DNA of 64,000 bases. Source: Irpex lacteus. Taxonomy: Eukaryota; Basidiomycota; Agaricomycetes; Polyporales; Irpicaceae. The notes below the pieces were generated by a model. That model searched no databases. It had not been told where the DNA came from and was given only the letters and a program-made list of their open reading frames with translations. Location of the stretch: contig MQVO02000033.1 in NCBI GenBank assembly GCA_001986395.2, forward strand, positions 124,001-188,000. Reading direction: 5' to 3'. Positions 35,685 to 48,676 of this stretch are shown here, one piece after another (position 1 is the stretch's first letter; the number at the start of each line of letters is the position of its first letter). The position numbers were made by a program, and so were the translations under genes.

Positions 35685-37086
35685 ATGAGTGCGTGTCATA
35701 AGTCTCTCACTTCTACAACAGCTGGCTAACGACTATGTCTATCGCAGGTCAACTCACAGAAAACCCATTTGCTTCAACGCATTCACTCGATACGAACCCC
35801 TTCGATGACCCCGCCCCGTATTCAGCAGCAACCTCCGCGTCCAACGTAAACAGCACGAAACTTCAAGACATTGAACAACGAGAACGCGATTTGGAGAGAA
35901 GAGAAGCTGAGCTCAACCAAAGAGCAGAACATATACGAACTCATGGACGTAATAATTGGCCACCTTGTCCGTACCGCTCTTCCTCCGTTATTAATGACAT
36001 TCATAACCTTTGAACTGCTTCTTGTGCGACAGTCTATCCTATCATCTTCCACTCGATCCAGGAGGAAATACCAGAGGGCTCAAGAGCGTTGATCACAAAA
36101 CTATACCAGCTATGGCTACTCCTTGGAGCTACACTTGTCCTCAACTTTGTTGCCTATCTTATCCTACTCATCTCCGGGGCGACTGGTGCCCTTGGTGGTT
36201 TCGTCACCAGTATCATGTACGTCGAAGCTTTTGTAGCGCTGCCTATCTTCAGCTTACAGTTGAACTCTGCCAGCTTCGTAGTCTTCATCACGCCGCTTTC
36301 TTTCTTCCTGTGGTATCGGTAAGCTCCTTCACATCCATCTATTGTATCATCTACATCGTTTCACGTCTGCAGACCGATTTATAACGCTTACATGAAGGTA
36401 CGTTCCCTGTAAACCTACGCGTCTGTTTCCAACGTTAGCTAACTGCTCGCAGGAACAAGCACTCTATTATTGTACGTTTCACGGTCGTCTCATCACCAAC
36501 GCTGTGTTGCGACTGTTTCATGCCATTCTCATCTCACCTCTTACAATAGATGTGTATTTCATATTTGGCGGGTTCCATCTACTCTATTCAGCTTATGGGT
36601 ACGTCGTGGCTAGTACGCTGTAGTATTCTCAGGTCACTAACGCTACGTATAGTATCATTGGTCCCCAAGGGTAATTCGCTTCCGTTGCTAAGAAGGTCAG
36701 CGTAAATGGGCGTCACAACTGACTTCTATGCCAACAGTTCCGGCGCTGCTGGTATCATTCAGACTATCTTGGCCTTCACAGGGGGTCACATCGTCGCTGG
36801 TGTCTTCTGCGCAATCGCCGCCGCAGGATGGACGGCCCAGGGCCTTGGAAATGCGTTCTTCTTCCGTCAGGCACGTCGATATCACTGACGCAAAATTGGT
36901 CCCTTGTCTTATTCCTTCGTGTTAGATCTGGTACCATCGCAAGGCCGCAGGTCACACTTTCGAAAAGGTGAGTAGCGTGAATTCTCGTGCGACTGGCCTG
37001 CGCTGGACCACTGATTGTACAATCGTTCTCAGGCGAAATCGGAGCTTGCCACACATGGCGCCAAGGCGTACTTTACACGAGGATGA
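35685..37086 (+). CDS. Secretory carrier-associated membrane protein (SCAMP)
   Basis: The coding sequence starts with a 4-nt exon (ATGA, 35685-35688) and continues at 35748; many small exons follow. The N-terminus has NPF boxes (ENPFAS, TNPFDD), which bind EH domains, and then a charged coiled coil (ERDLERREAELNQRAEHI). The membrane part begins with the SCAMP signature NNWPP and has four transmembrane helices, including LWLLLGATLVLNFVAYLILL and SFVVFITPLSFFLWYRPIY; the conserved YxxF-type loop is at YYVYFIFGGFHLLY. The tail is short and polar (WYHRKAAGHTFEKAKSEL). SCAMPs cycle between the trans-Golgi, endosomes and plasma membrane and act in vesicle traffic. The stop at 37084 follows from the last splice. 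The 4-nt exon is an inference from phase and sequence. Confidence 0.87.
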
Positions 37087-37784
37087 TGAGTTTTGTTGTT
37101 GTACTTGCGCTGGACGATCGCATAATAGCTTGTTGCCCGGTCTTGACTTTAATGATACCTTCTGTGTGCTCTATACCTATTTATGGCCCTTTTCGTTGTA
37201 ATCAAGTGGTGATGGTGTACGCTCACGTAACCTACTATGGTCTCAACGCGATGTTCTTGCCGCTATGTGACCTTGATTTTTTTTTGTTGTTGCAGCGGCC
37301 ATGGTACCCCCTTATTTCGAGGTGGCGGTAGGCTGTGGCATGCACGAGGAACAAGCATTGAATTAGGCGCCCGATCCAGCTGATAGTCGGAGTTCCAAAG
37401 TAAAGTACTTGAGGGCACGATTGACATGATGACCTGCTTTTCTTCAACCATCATCTAAAGGTCAGTCTCATCTCTCCCCTCCCGGACAACTCATCGTGCT
37501 CACCATCGGTGACGACGTTCTGCTAGGTCAAAAGTTTCTCAAAAAAATCCATACAGAAAATCTTTTAAAAAGCAGTTTGCCTTGTCGCCTCCTGTGTGCG
37601 TCTTGCAAATTTCCTTGATACGCGTTTCGAGACATGCTGACGGCGGTTGCCCCTCTTATCACGCATTCCTTACCTTGCTGGCCTGTCTTCATATACCATC
37701 CAACGAATCCAACATCGCCCGCCCAACAGTCGCAGAAAAGTCCACAAAGCAGTAACGACCCCCATAACCCTTGTATAAGCAAAA
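37087..37784. other. Intergenic, SCAMP 3' region and PAB1 promoter/5' UTR
   Basis: No gene is seen. Close to PAB1 there is an A-rich run of short tracts (37541-37572), a feature known from PABP messages, which PABP can bind to repress its own translation. Confidence 0.45.
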
Positions 37785-40117
<2,333 letters not shown>

Positions 40118-40574
40118 ACGTTTCTCAAACCCATCCGTGTATTATTATCGACCCCTTCCCGCCCTTCACACTCCCCGCTCACCTCTGCGCTCACGTTCAC
40201 ACTTATTCTCGGGCACCCCGCGAATTTCTGCGAACTAGCGTTCTTTCTTCTCCGCGATGTTTTGACTGTATCATTATCCTGTTGACGCCTCCGCCCAGCT
40301 TTGAGACTGCTTGTTCTGCTCTGTTTGCTTTCGCGCGTCCACTCACACGGTTGCTGTGCATGGCTTATGGGGTTCACCATGTGGTATTTTAGTCGTTCCT
40401 TTGTATTGTACTTTATCTGAGGAACAGAGAGAGGCAATTGACTGCGATGGAGAATTTGTGTGATGAATGAACGCATCTTCACAAGATTCACAACAACAGA
40501 CTTCGAAGCTAATGTGGTTTAACGGGTGATGGTATGTTTGGCTATATATTGGCATAAATTATCTTTTCTTTCAA
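40118..40574. other. Intergenic, PAB1 3' region
   Basis: This holds the PAB1 3' UTR and the tRNA-Asn upstream region. No further gene. Confidence 0.5.
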
Positions 40575-40686
40575 TGCCCCATGGCTGAGTTGGTTACAGC
40601 GTCCGACTGTTATCACAGGGCTGGAACTCGCATAAGGTCACGTGCTGAAAATCGGAAGGTCGTGAGTTCGAGCCTCACTGGGGCAG
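40575..40686 (+). tRNA. tRNA-Asn (GTT) with 38-nt intron
   Basis: The spliced RNA folds fully: acceptor TGCCCCA/TGGGGCA (7 bp), D stem GCTG/CAGC, anticodon stem TCCGA/TCGGA, T stem GTGAG/CTCAC with loop TTCGAGC, and discriminator G. The anticodon loop CTGTTAA gives GTT at 40609-40611. The intron at 40613-40650 sits in the canonical place after position 37. The internal promoter boxes are intact (TGGCTGAGTTGG and GTTCGAGCC). The mature sequence is close to yeast tRNA-Asn as I remember it, which has no intron. Confidence 0.95.
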
Positions 40687-40689
40687 TTG

Positions 40690-40704
40690 TTTTGTATTCT
40701 TTTT
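40690..40704 (+). terminator. RNA polymerase III terminator of tRNA-Asn
   Basis: T4 at 40690-40693, four nt after the gene, with a T5 backup at 40700-40704. Confidence 0.75.
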
Positions 40705-41874
40705 GTGTACACATTTTATACCTTCCAGCCATCATGGAACCTTCGCAATACCACTGGAGAACTTATAAAACGCACAAGCAATGCTGTGAACGATTTCCAA
40801 GCCCAGGGATCCAACTTCGGCTCCAAGCGTCACTGTGTTTATGGTGGTGTTACTGGAGAAGTATTCGCAGTGCGGAAGAATGTGTGCGTAAATCTGGTAT
40901 TAACTGGAACGAGAACCCAGCAGTATACATGATTTTATCGACAAATTCAGAGCCCCACTGGTTCTCGCCAAGCCAAGTGATTAAGGTGCATGTTGGTTTC
41001 CCTGTGCGCGGCTGATCAAAAGATCGTCAACGCCCCAGGTACTTGTCCCGGAGACCGCGAAGAGGTCTGCACCAGGACAGCCGAGTGGCTGCCCTCCCCC
41101 GGGAAGCCCCACTTGACACCTCGTGTCTTCATCTAGAGAACCAAAGACAAGTCAGCGGAATGTTCGTATCTGTATATCACAAAAGGTACTCACGGTTCAA
41201 GTGCAAGGCCTGCGCTGTACGGGACCATGGGCGGGCCCACCCACGTCCACCCTACCTCCTGTAAAAAAAGCTGAAAAAGGCAAAAATATATCAGCGCAAC
41301 TTTGGGGCGGGGGAGAGGGGGGGGGTCTAGAGAAATGTTACACCAAGGCGAACGTTTGGAATCTTGGACAAGTCAGGGTCATGACTCCCGTCGTCCTTGC
41401 CACAAGACCCGCCCGCGCACCTTGGCGATACCTGAGAGTCCTCGGTCCTCGGCGCGTGCAGTGTCCTCGGTCGGCCTGCTGAAAGAAACCTCGAAACAAA
41501 ACATTTATCAGCGTAGACATCACGACAACAGAGAAAAAGAAACAAGCAAAAACACACTCGAAGCCCGCTTCGAGCTCGTACGCCGCCGTTGACAGACCCA
41601 TCGACGCCAGCGAAGGAACACATGCCGGTGTCGACGACGTCTTCGCCCGTATCAGAAAACCCGCCATCATGGAACCGGATCACCGAGCGTCGAGCGAGAA
41701 TACGGCAGTGCGCACCGCAAATCACCTTCCACTCTCACCGGCAGACTCTTCAATCCAACCCTCTGCGCATCCAGCTTCAGAGAACGAGAAACAACGGCTG
41801 TGCGCACCGTGCTCCCGCCCCATCCGCCTTCCGCAACAAAATGAGAGACAGAGGGAGAGAAAGAAAGAGGTCAT
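40705..41874. other. Gene-poor region (1.2 kb)
   Basis: No convincing gene. Several overlapping frames of 70-145 codons exist but share no family features. A G-run motif at 41304-41325 could form a quadruplex. The stretch 41470-41870 may be the 3' UTR of the minus-strand orphan gene that follows. Confidence 0.4.
41304..41325 (+). other. G-run cluster (possible G-quadruplex)
   Basis: Runs of 4, 5 and 9 G separated by C and AGA satisfy a G3+N1-7 pattern. It is noncoding. Confidence 0.45.
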
Positions 41875-42171
41875 TTACCACTGCGACCAACGCTCCATGC
41901 GGAGGCGGAGGTAGCACTGACGAGCTTCCTTCATCTCGAACCCTTCGCTTCGGTACTTGATCTCCGCCTTGGCCTGAGCAGCCGCAAGGGGGATAAGCTT
42001 GAAGGTGCCTTGAGTCTGAGGCAGCGCGATGGGCGCGGGAGTCGGGGCGGGGGCGGGGGAGGGGTACATGATGTCGAGGGAGCGGTACACGATGGAGGGG
42101 TTGCATCGTGCAGCTTCGAGGGAGACCAAGCCAGCTTGGTTGTGGAGAGAGGTGAATTGGATGGGAGACAT
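41875..42171 (-). CDS. Small hypothetical protein (98 aa)
   Basis: A single-exon frame from an ATG in good context (CCACCATGT). It is backed by promoter-like sequence: a CT-rich 5' leader and a TATA-like box about 95 nt upstream. The protein starts MSPIQFTSLHNQAGLVSLEAARC, has a Pro/Ala repeat (PAPAPTPAPIALPQ) around residues 38-53, and ends in a charged helix (AKAEIKYRSEGFEMKEARQC). No family is recognised and there is no signal peptide or transmembrane helix. The last residues could be followed by a further exon, which I could not define. It could be a small fungal-specific nuclear or cytosolic protein. Confidence 0.55.
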   Translation of the reverse strand: MSPIQFTSLHNQAGLVSLEAARCNPSIVYRSLDIMYPSPAPAPTPAPIALPQTQGTFKLIPLAAAQAKAEIKYRSEGFEMKEARQCYLRLRMERWSQW

Positions 42172-42260
42172 GGTGGAAATAATGGGAATGGTGGGAAAGG
42201 TGTGGGTGGGTGGTAAAAACGTAAAGAACAGAGGTAGGGAGGAAATGAGAGAGAATGGCG

Positions 42261-42270
42261 GCCTATTTAT
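42261..42270 (-). promoter_or_regulatory. TATA-like box of the 98-aa gene
   Basis: On the minus strand this reads ATAAATAGGC, about 95 nt upstream of the ATG at 42171. The leader between is rich in C and T. Confidence 0.45.
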
Positions 42271-43376
42271 GCGATGCTGAACGGTTCAGGGGTTGGGTTG
42301 TCAGCCGCTGTTGTCAGTTGGGATGGGTGGCCCGTTGGCGGGATGATGATGCCCGCCCCCGGCACTGTCAAGAGTTGCTTCTGAGAACGCATAGAAGCGG
42401 CGGGTAGACCAGTGTGTCGGCGACAGGGGCATACAACGCTTTCGTACGATGGATGATAGCATTAATTCTTTCGAGTTTTACATATCGTCGTGCTGTATTA
42501 ACATCGTCAGCCTCCGAGTTCTTCTTCGATATGTACAACTTACCTATGGCCCGCAAGCAATTTCTCTGTCTTTGAAAATCATCCAGCAGATATCAGTGCA
42601 AAATAAACGTACAGTGAGTAGCACATAGTCACGGTTGAGTGTAGAAAGAATCCCACACCCGTCAACACTATTACTAGTCGTGGAGGACTTGCGCCACAAA
42701 GCCGGCGCTTTGCCTATTTGGGACGGTACGTCTTCCTCTCGAAGTCCAAGTTCGACCTCCAAAAACCAGAATATCGCGCAAGAATATACTCATTTGGAGA
42801 ATCAACGCATTGGCTCCTTTCTGTCACGAAGTGCGATTGTTAGCGCACCAGAGAATGGAAGGTTACTCCTTTTCGTTGGCCACCGCGATTAAGTACAGCG
42901 AATCATGCAGTCACGATGTTTGGCCTCCATCGTGAGCTTCTGCGACGGATGAACCGTTGTACTGGGACAGAACCGACGCGATGGCTAGTCTGTCCATGGC
43001 ATGTGTTTTATCCGAGTCTCCTGAATGAAGATCTAGAAGATCATGAGCAAAAGAGGTTGAATGCATATGAATTAACGAAACGGCATAGTATAGTACTACG
43101 TAACTTACCAGTGATGAACATTCCAATTTTCATCTCAATCAGCATCGGGCTCAGCATACCTCCAGGATCAATCGATCAAGAGCAGCCCTCATACGTGCGA
43201 GACGCAAAGGCTTGAAGCTTGAAGCTTGTAGAGGCAAATGCATGTATAAACAAGTGGATAGCTGGAATGGAGCGTGTTAGTGAATTGTGGAAGCGCGCCC
43301 ATTGTGACTTTAAGGAGTAAGACTTACGAGTATGCGAATGTATGAGGACATGACCACAACCATACTATCTCTATAT
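42271..43376. other. Gene-poor region (1.1 kb)
   Basis: Short frames such as 42916-43215 (+, 99 codons) do not resemble any family and lack supporting context. It includes the CSM3 3' UTR at the right end. A small direct repeat (CTTGAAG, three copies) lies near 43213. Confidence 0.4.
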
Positions 43377-44977
43377 CTACAGATACATCTCGTCCCATCC
43401 TTCATCGTTCGTAGCAGGCTTTTTGGGACTCGTTGGTGCCTGTCCAGAACTCGTCGTGGTAGGTGCCTGTCCATCATTCGACGTGGTAGGTGCCTCTGCG
43501 GTACTCTGGGTGGCAGCTGCTCCAGCAGGTGCGCTACCAGCACCAAGAGGAACACCAGCACCCCCACCCCCACTCTCCTCAATCTCCCTCACAAGATCCC
43601 ACATATCCTCATCCTCCACATCGTCCCCTCGTCCCCCTCCTCCCCCTCCCCTTCCTCCCTGCTGCACCTGCACCGCCACTTCCTCCTCGCCGGCGTCCAG
43701 AGCGTCCCACATCTCCTGGTCTTCGTCTGGTTCTGCTGCTTGTGGTCGTATAGGGGCGGAATTTGAAGTAGGTTGAATGGGACGAGAAGTGGAAGTGGAA
43801 GAGGTTTGGGCAGCAAGCTGACGTTGACGTTCCTCGTCCTCGCGTATCATCTCGTCTATATCGAAGTCGTCTACATCGTCGTTTGGTAATGGTGCTGAGG
43901 ATGCGGAGGAGGGTGGACGGGTGGGTGGCGAGCTCAAGCGTGTCGCAGTGGTGGTGGTAGCAGGGTCGTCGTGGGGTAGGGGTTCTTGGTCAGAGTCAGA
44001 GTCAGAGTCACTGTCGGGGTCTTGGAGGGGCTCGAGGTCTTCTGGTCTGCGGCCGTTGATGAGTCCTTTGGAGGCATCTCGCCACATGCCGAGGTGGTTC
44101 TATTCAGTTGAGGAGAGAATTTTACGTGAGTATATGCGTGGGGAATGTATGCTGAAACGAGACTTACGTGCATGCGTTTCGAATGGCATAGCCTCTCTAT
44201 TCTCTGCACGTTATCGTGGAAAGTACCCTTCGGATACAACTTGTGCGTCCAGAACTGGTATATCCCTAGCACTCTATTCAAATCCACCAGCTAAACACAA
44301 CAAAAGACGCGTTGAATAAGTCACGAAACGCGCATACACCCAACGAGACAGCTCACCTCATGTCCCTTCCCCCTCGGCTTAAAGTCCTTCGTCTGTTTGA
44401 TAAGCGCAGGGAACCCACTCTCTCCCACCAGCCTCGTCTCATCCAACTTCGGTACCGGCTTCCTCTTCTTCGGGCCCTCCTCGCCCTCGCCTTTCCTCCC
44501 CTTCCCGCCTCTCTCTCCACTACCACCGACACCATCCCCACCAGGTCCGAGATCACGCTCGGGGGAGCTACTGGGTAAGATCTCGTACGGCGTGGACGGC
44601 GGTATCCTCGTTCGGTTCCTCTGACTCGCCTGCGCCTGCCTCCTCAGCTCGTCGATGCTCGGCGCAGGCGCGAGCTCCTTGAACCCCCCGTCGTCCACAA
44701 ACTCATCACCGTCGAGGTCGTCAAAAAGTGAGTCGATTAACGCCTTTTGTTTGTCTCCGGCTGTGGGTTGTGCTGGTGTTTTAGAGGTGCTGGCGGCGGG
44801 CGCGTCGTTCTCATTCTCTGAGTCGGAGGAGAGGAAGAGGGTGGTGCGGCGACGTTTGGCGGGGGAGGGGCGCGCGGGGGTGTTGCTGTTCGCTTCGCCG
44901 GCGAGGACGTCCTTGCGCGTGCGTGGCGGGGTGGCGTCGAGAGGTGTGTTCCAGATGTCGTCAATTGACATAGACAT
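43377..44977 (-). CDS. CSM3: Replication fork protection complex subunit Csm3/Swi3 (TIPIN)
   Basis: About three or four exons encode roughly 485 residues. The N-terminus is MSMSIDDIWNTPLDATP, followed by a Ser/Glu-rich region with basic KRRR. The conserved Swi3 domain spans two exons: KKRKPVPKLDETRLVGESGFPALIKQ, then VLGIYQFWTHKLYPKGTFHDNVQRIERLCHSKRM. The C-terminal half is acidic and disordered with an Asp/Ser repeat, ending DEGWDEMYL. Csm3/TIPIN pairs with Tof1/Timeless in the replisome, stabilises stalled forks and supports checkpoint signalling. The domain is complete. Acidic repeats such as EDEDMWD and DQEMWDAL resemble the RPA-binding helices seen in TIPIN homologues, which is an inference. 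Divergent from NTMT1 with only 159 nt between the ATGs. Confidence 0.88.
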
Positions 44978-45136
44978 ATTGAAGTACTAGTAGAAATATA
45001 ATGATTTGTTGTAGTCGTGGTCGTGGTCACGGTAATGGGACGCGGTTCGCGTTATTTACATCTGTTTACTGCCCTTGATAAGGTATTGATCTCATCAAGG
45101 ATTTTCAAAAGTAGACCTTTGTAAGGAACGTTAACC

Positions 45137-46310
45137 ATGGCAAAAGCTAAACAACCTGAAGCTGAGCAGCCAGACGTCGAGGATGGCATCCAATACTGGA
45201 CGACTCAGTCCGCGGATTACAATGGCGTGCTAGGTGAGTATTATTCGATAATCCACCCGTTACATCGGCCTCATCGTAACCCAGCATAACTCTAGGTGGC
45301 TTCGGTGAAGGTGTGAGTACCTTCCTTGACCAACGACCCATAAAATTGTAACAGTAACAATTCATGCTATATCAGTCCCTCCCACGAATCGACGCACTCA
45401 CCTCCCGCCAATTCCTCCAACACCTCCTCCCCACCCTCTGCACAGTCCCCTCCGCCGTCCGCCCCCTCGCTCCCCCTCCCAAACCCTCTCCCTCTTCCAC
45501 CTCTCCCTCCCGTCGTATACGCGCACTAGACGTAGGCGCAGGCGTCGGCCGCGTCACCTCCGACGTCCTCCTCCACCTCACGCACGACGTCCTCCTCCTC
45601 GAACCCGTCTCCAGCTTCATCGCCGAAGCATTCCGCCGAGGCCCCGCGTCCGAAGCTGGGACTCTCGTTGAAGATAAATATCATGCGAAGTGGAAGGGCG
45701 TGCAGACCAAGGAGAAGAGCGTCACTTTTGTGCGTGGGACGTTACAGGACTTCGACCCCAGCGCCCCTCTCTCGTCTCCTGGCAAGTCGCTCGAGTTCGT
45801 CGGACGCGTCGGATACAAACCCTCTGAGGGTGAACTGGCAGACGTCGACTCGAAGTTCGACGTGATATGGTGCCAGTGGTGTTTGGGACATTTGTCGGAC
45901 GACGATTTTTTGTTGTTCTTGAAGAGGTGCAAGGGAGCGTTGAGGGATGCGGATGAGAGTGTTATTGTTGTGAAGGAGAATTTGTGTAGTGATGGTGAGG
46001 ATGGGGGGCCGGTTACGATTTTTGATGAGAGTGATTCTAGTTTGACTAGGTGCGTACGCGTTCTCATGTTCTGTTCTTCTGCTGGATTGTGAAGGGTAGT
46101 GGCTCATGAGGTACGTGCATAGGTCGGACCAGGCGTGGAAGAAGGCGTTCCAGCGTGCGGGGCTTAGCGTCGTGCACGAGCAGGTGCAGAAGGGGTTCCC
46201 TGTGGGATTGTACGAGGTTAGGATGTAAGCACCACCTTCTCGCTAACTATAGTGATCAACAACCTTGTCCTGACTACATCAACTCTCTGTGTAGGTATGC
46301 ATTGCGATAA
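45137..46310 (+). CDS. TAE1: Alpha-N-terminal protein methyltransferase (NTMT1/Tae1)
   Basis: Exons 45137-45233, 45296-45312 (17 nt), 45376-46049 (approximate end), one near 46124-46226, and a final exon of 17 nt ending in TAA at 46310. The protein reads GIQYWTTQSADYNGVLGGFG, then SLPRIDALTSRQFL, the SAM motif ALDVGAGVGRVT, the acidic LLEPV, and WCQWCLGHLSDDDFLLFLKRCK and VVKENL, all landmarks of the family. The end is VGLYEVRMYALR. The enzyme methylates the alpha-amine of proteins starting X-Pro-Lys, including ribosomal proteins Rpl12 and Rps25 in yeast. A Pro/Ser-rich insertion of about 30 residues sits before the SAM motif. The catalytic core looks intact. Confidence 0.92.
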
Positions 46311-46676
46311 ACCACATCTTGCTGGTACTGTTAAACAGTCAAAACTCTCTTGGATGACGACTTTTACTAGTGCTCGTTGCGGCGAAAGCAGCATCCATAG
46401 TATCATCACATCACAGTACTAGTAACCAGTATTTACTATTTACGGCACGAAAATTATAAGGCCCTCAGGGCTCTTAAGGACGAAAAAGAGAGAACAGAAC
46501 AGAGGAGACGTGAAGCAGGTACTATACAATTGACAACACTAAACCAACGAAAAAGAAGAGAGAGCGAAAAAAGAAACGATCCGGAGCACGTGCTTGTAAT
46601 ACAGGGGGTGAGAGCGTGCAAGCGATCCAAAGTCACAGTGGCGAAAGGACACGGACGGAAGCGATAAAGCCCTCGC
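46311..46676. other. Convergent 3' intergenic region
   Basis: It lies between the stops of TAE1 and the adenylate kinase gene. No gene is recognised. Confidence 0.5.
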
Positions 46677-47957
46677 TCACTGACTGACACCCTCCACCCC
46701 CTTCCCCTCAACCTCTTGCTCCCTCGCCCTGACAGCATCACTCAAACTATGCCTCCTCCTCTCCTCCCTGCTCTCTCCTCTCTTTTTCAAACTCGGAAAC
46801 GCAGTGTTCAGCACCCCCTCGAGTTTGGGCCAGATCTCGTCGGAGGTTGTGCCTGTTAGTGTTACTAGTTGCGTTGCGTTCGCTGATGGTGGGGAAGAGG
46901 AGGATTGGGAGGCGTAGTAAGAGAGTAAGGGGGAGGTGGAGGCGTAGTATGTTTGGAGGCGGCGGGCGAATATTTCCTGTACAGAAAATAAGAATAGTTA
47001 GTAGGAGTTAGTACGGTGTGTATGGAATGTGACGTACGGGGTTATCGTCAGGCCGTTTCGTGAGAGCTTCCCCAGTCTCGTCGTCCAGACCAGCTACTTT
47101 TGGTGGGTTGTAGGAGAGGTTGTATACTCGTCCTGAGGGGAGGTGGACCCAGCGGTCGGATATCCTGCTTAGGATGATCTCGTCTGCGACGTCGATGTTC
47201 ACTACGAGGCTTAGTGGTGTGTCTCGTGCACTATTACATTACAATATCATGTTAGTATCTGGAGGAGAGATACAAGGGAGATGGGTGGAACGCACTGGAG
47301 GTGCTGGTCGAGAAGCTTGCCCTGCCCTAGCGTCCGCGGGAATCCGTCCAATATCCAATGCTAAGTGAGATGAACGCTAGTTGATACGACGATACCTGCG
47401 GTGAACCAATAAGAGCATACCTTATTATAAAGTGCATCCAGTTTACTCGTTATGATTTTGAGCATAACATCATCAGGTATCAAGTCTCCCTTCGCCACGA
47501 TCTCCTCAGCCATCCGGCCGACCTCTGTCCTGTATGCGCAAACACCGAAACCCGACCCGAAACTCATTAGCACTAACTCCGAATTCCTAACGCATATATA
47601 AGAGTCCAGGAGTACATACCGTTCAGCTATATGCTGCCTCAAAAGATCCCCCGTCGAGAACGACAAAATATCGTACTTCTTAACGAGCCGCGACGAGAGC
47701 GTGCCCTTCCCCGCACCCGGCTTCCCGAACATCAGCATCCTCAACACCTTCCCCTGACCCTCCTCTGCACCAGCGGTGGACGCACGCCCGCTCTGCAGCG
47801 TGAACGGCAAGGCCTTTTGTGAAGTCGACGAGCCCCCGAACCATCGTTGCCCCTGTCCCTGAACACCACTTGTACTTGCTGGTGTAACTATACCGCCTAG
47901 TTTGCGCTTGAGGTGATGTGGGGCTGTGCGCAGGCTTGGTAGGACGATGGCAGCCAT
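46677..47957 (-). CDS. ADK2: GTP:AMP phosphotransferase / adenylate kinase 3, mitochondrial
   Basis: The P-loop is [18 protein letters not shown]; the AMP-binding part is [14 protein letters not shown], then [10 protein letters not shown]. The long LID is [19 protein letters not shown] with [15 protein letters not shown], and the tail contains [12 protein letters not shown]. These agree best with the AK3/Adk2 group, which uses GTP to phosphorylate AMP in the mitochondrial matrix. The start at 47957 ([22 protein letters not shown]) gives a basic, amphipathic presequence as expected for matrix import. An upstream in-frame ATG at 48032 would add a very hydrophobic 25-residue stretch encoded by a CT-rich tract, which looks more like 5' leader. 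The C-terminus ([15 protein letters not shown]...) is a charged extension. AK2-type specificity is the alternative. Confidence 0.9.
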
Positions 47958-48032
47958 GAGGACGACGACGAGGAGGGCGGAAGAGAGGGAGAGGGAGAAG
48001 GGGAGGAGGGAGCGGAAGGCGGGTCTTCGCAT

Positions 48033-48676
48033 GCAAGGGGTGTTTATGGTATGGCGATGATGCTGAATGCCCCAACGTAAATTTGGCGTATTTCCGCTGA
48101 GTCGTCTGACCTTCCGATTTCCTCAGCTCACTCTGACACCATAACTCCTGGGCGTAATCTCACAGACGCCCTGATCGGATGTAGGTAATTACTCAGCAGG
48201 TTCCGTGTTTCTGAACATACCAAACTGCAGCTGGACGACGACTTTACAGGATTTCGAACATAAGTATGGAAGTACACAGGTGGAATTAGGATCTAGGAAG
48301 CGTGATTTCAGTGGGAATTCCGTCTCTTGTTGCGGGCGTCCGTCCGGCAGCGATGTCACTGATTGCGTGCAGGTTCGGCAGAGATCTCAATTGTAACCTC
48401 TGCTCTGGACTGGTGCTACGCTGCGCCTCGACCAGGCGCAGTTCCTGCAACACCCGACGTAGAAACAACACCGTGCAGAGGTGAACCCAGGTTCACGATT
48501 GTAAGTAGAGGAAGAGGACGTAGAATATTGGTTAACACCAACTATGATAAAAAGCGTCTGGTTGGTGATTAGCAATTTAACTTTTGAACGACATCCCGCA
48601 GATCCACCATAAGCATGTACGCGTATACGGTAGTGACCTCACCATCTAGGTAAATACTTCAGTATCTGAGCGCATA
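48033..48676. other. Intergenic region between two minus-strand mitochondrial-protein genes
   Basis: No gene. Frames up to 69 codons overlap on both strands without similarity. Confidence 0.45.

Noticed and set aside
40734..41015. Plus-strand 93-codon frame downstream of tRNA-Asn
   Set aside because: The residue composition looks random, with no supporting splice or promoter signals and no similarity to a known family.
43980..44030. GAGTCA direct repeats
   Set aside because: They code for an Asp/Ser run in the acidic tail of Csm3; a coding repeat, not an element.
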